Source: Dolomedes plantarius
Taxonomy: Eukaryota; Arthropoda; Arachnida; Araneae; Dolomedidae
NCBI GenBank assembly: GCA_907164885.2
Contig: OU015493.1
Span: 58,856,802 to 58,920,801, forward strand
Reading direction: 5' to 3'
Length of the DNA: 64,000 bases
Shown: piece by piece, positions 62,895 through 64,000 of the stretch
How the letters are laid out: the number at the start of each line of letters is the position of its first letter
Numbering within the stretch: position 1 is the stretch's first letter
Notes under the pieces: generated by a model
Database searches by the model: none
The model's input: the letters and a program-made list of their open reading frames with translations, nothing else
Told to the model about the DNA's origin: nothing
Position numbers and translations under genes: made by a program

Positions 62895-63067
62895 GAGGTT
62901 ATACTTTTTTTAAAAATCTGCTTTTGATTCATTTGAAGAAAGTTTACTCTCGTTTATCTTTCTCATTTGCTTCTTTTGTAAATAAAGTATTTTAAAAATG
63001 CTTTTATCTTTCAAATAGCCATTTTTTTTCTCCTAAAAATTTCATAAAACTCTAGACTTAATAATTT
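62895..63067. repeat. Intron direct repeat, copy 2
   Basis: Pair of 62345-62524. Confidence 0.8.
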
Positions 63068-63223
63068 CATGTTTTACCCATTTACAAATAACTTTTTTTT
63101 TTTTTTTCAGAATATTTTTACATTAAATATGGCTTTGTCGGGTTTTCCTTTCATTATTTTTATGTATTATATATTGCTTTGTGTGAGGATTTTTTTTCAT
63201 TCATTTTCAAATATGGTTTGTAC

Positions 63224-63275
63224 AGTGGAGTCCCGATAATCCGAAATGATTGGGACCAGACCCTTTTCGTATTAG
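63224..63275. mobile_element. pogo-like element end
   Basis: After TA, CAGTGGAGTCCCGATAATCC and on to CCAGACCC resembles a pogo/Tigger-type terminal repeat. Its partner is not in the window. The piggyBac-like sequence starts shortly after. Confidence 0.55.
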
Positions 63276-63774
63276 CATGTTCGCTGCCACTGATGCTGTA
63301 GTGTGTCAGCATGGTGCTACCTCCCATGCCGGCGACGCTCTAGTGCGTCAGTCGACTGGGATAAGCTATTTGTTCTATATTTAGTGCGGCCTTGGAGTTT
63401 GAACGAAGATCTTGTTGAGACACGTTAGTGAAGCATTATTTTTATATTTTACGTGCGTGGTTTTCAAATTTTGTGTTTCAATTTTTTTATGTGCGTTTAT
63501 AAAAATGACGGACAGTACAAGTATGGCAGGACCTTCACAACCGAAGAAAAGGAAAGTAAATAAAAAACTTACTGATGCCGAAATATTGGAATTATTAGAA
63601 AAGAGTGATCTTTCTGATTATGACAGCACAGACGATGAAAATTGCGGTTGGGATTCTACGAGCAAATCAGAAGGAGATAGTGATGTTGCGGTGGACACCA
63701 TAGAAACGTCGGCATCTGAGGATGGATATGCCAATTTTAGTGATAGCAAACGTGTTAAGCAAAATCATTCTTAA
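63276..63774 (+). pseudogene. piggyBac-like transposase, N-terminal part
   Basis: The ORF from 63505 (MTDSTSMAGPSQPKKRKVNK) has 89 residues: a basic nuclear-localisation-like stretch, then the acidic piggyBac N-terminal segment (KLTDAEILELLEKSDLSDYD, STDDENCGW). It ends at a TAA (63772-63774); the DDD catalytic domain and C-terminal zinc finger are absent. Upstream, 63280-63360 holds repeats (GCTGTAGTGTGTCAGCATGG, GACGCTCTAGTGCGTCAG) like piggyBac sub-terminal sequences. So this is a 5' end with promoter, either internally deleted or truncated. Confidence 0.68.
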
Positions 63775-63921
63775 AATAAACTTAAATTACATAATAACGT
63801 GTGATTACATAAATATTACATATTATGTATGATTACACAGTTTATTTCATAAGGGCTGTCTAAACATAATCAGTCTTGGAACGAAATGGATGATAAGAGA
63901 GCATAATGCTGTCTAGTACAG

Positions 63922-64000
63922 TATAGTGATGCGACATCGATAACAAAACATCGATGTTTTGAAACATCGATATTCAATATTAAAACATCGCCCAAAAACC
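63922..64000. mobile_element. MITE fragment with ACATCGAT repeats, cut by the window end
   Basis: AGTGATGCGACATCGATAAC, then AAAACATCGATGTTTTGAAA and ACATCGATATTC. The repeated inverted ACATCGAT motif recalls hAT-type MITEs of arthropods. The right end is not seen. Confidence 0.5.

Noticed and set aside
63101..63200. Possible next kinesin exon after the strong TTTTTTTTTTTCAG acceptor at 63110
   Set aside because: The frame gives hydrophobic, low-quality sequence running into the pogo-like end with a stop; not like a kinesin stalk.

Overview
Eukaryotic nuclear DNA: AT-rich, spliced genes, long introns, and most bases belong to transposable elements. The element mix (a mariner-like transposase with a DUF4817-type N-terminus, BEL/Pao and Gypsy LTR elements, hAT, piggyBac and pogo relics, tRNA-derived SINEs) suggests an arthropod, most likely a spider. 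That is inference, not proof.

Only one host gene is evident: a kinesin-6 (KIF20/MKLP2-like) motor gene on the + strand. Ten coding exons run from 31708 to 62331 and the gene continues past what I can follow. The exons join in consistent phase (1581 nt, 527 codons) and carry the P-loop, the SSRSH switch I and the DLAGSE switch II. Two introns are bloated by insertions: 34295-42765 (8.5 kb of DNA transposons, SINEs and a LINE tail) and 50921-62166 (11.2 kb, mostly one Gypsy element).

Regions 1-31 kb lie upstream of this gene and are almost wholly mobile DNA. 1-15.4 kb is a nest. A mariner with an intact ORF (12824-14128) sits in the 5' LTR of a BEL/Pao element (BEL-2, 7409-14297). BEL-2 sits in a second BEL/Pao element (BEL-1, 2454-14843), which sits in the gag gene of an older Gypsy-like element. 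Each level shows a target-site duplication. 16-19 kb holds MITE-like elements and a decayed hAT transposase. 19158-30522 is bounded by perfect 45-bp inverted repeats and holds a hairpin-rich repeat array, a non-autonomous Helitron, a Gypsy element with several lesions (Gypsy-2) and the N-terminal relic of a transposase.

The youngest large insertion is Gypsy-3 (51871-61383), antisense in the last visible kinesin intron. Its 1360-bp LTRs differ only in two homopolymer lengths. Gag and pol are open, and gag ends in a textbook -1 frameshift signal. The window ends in pogo-like, piggyBac-like and hAT-like fragments.
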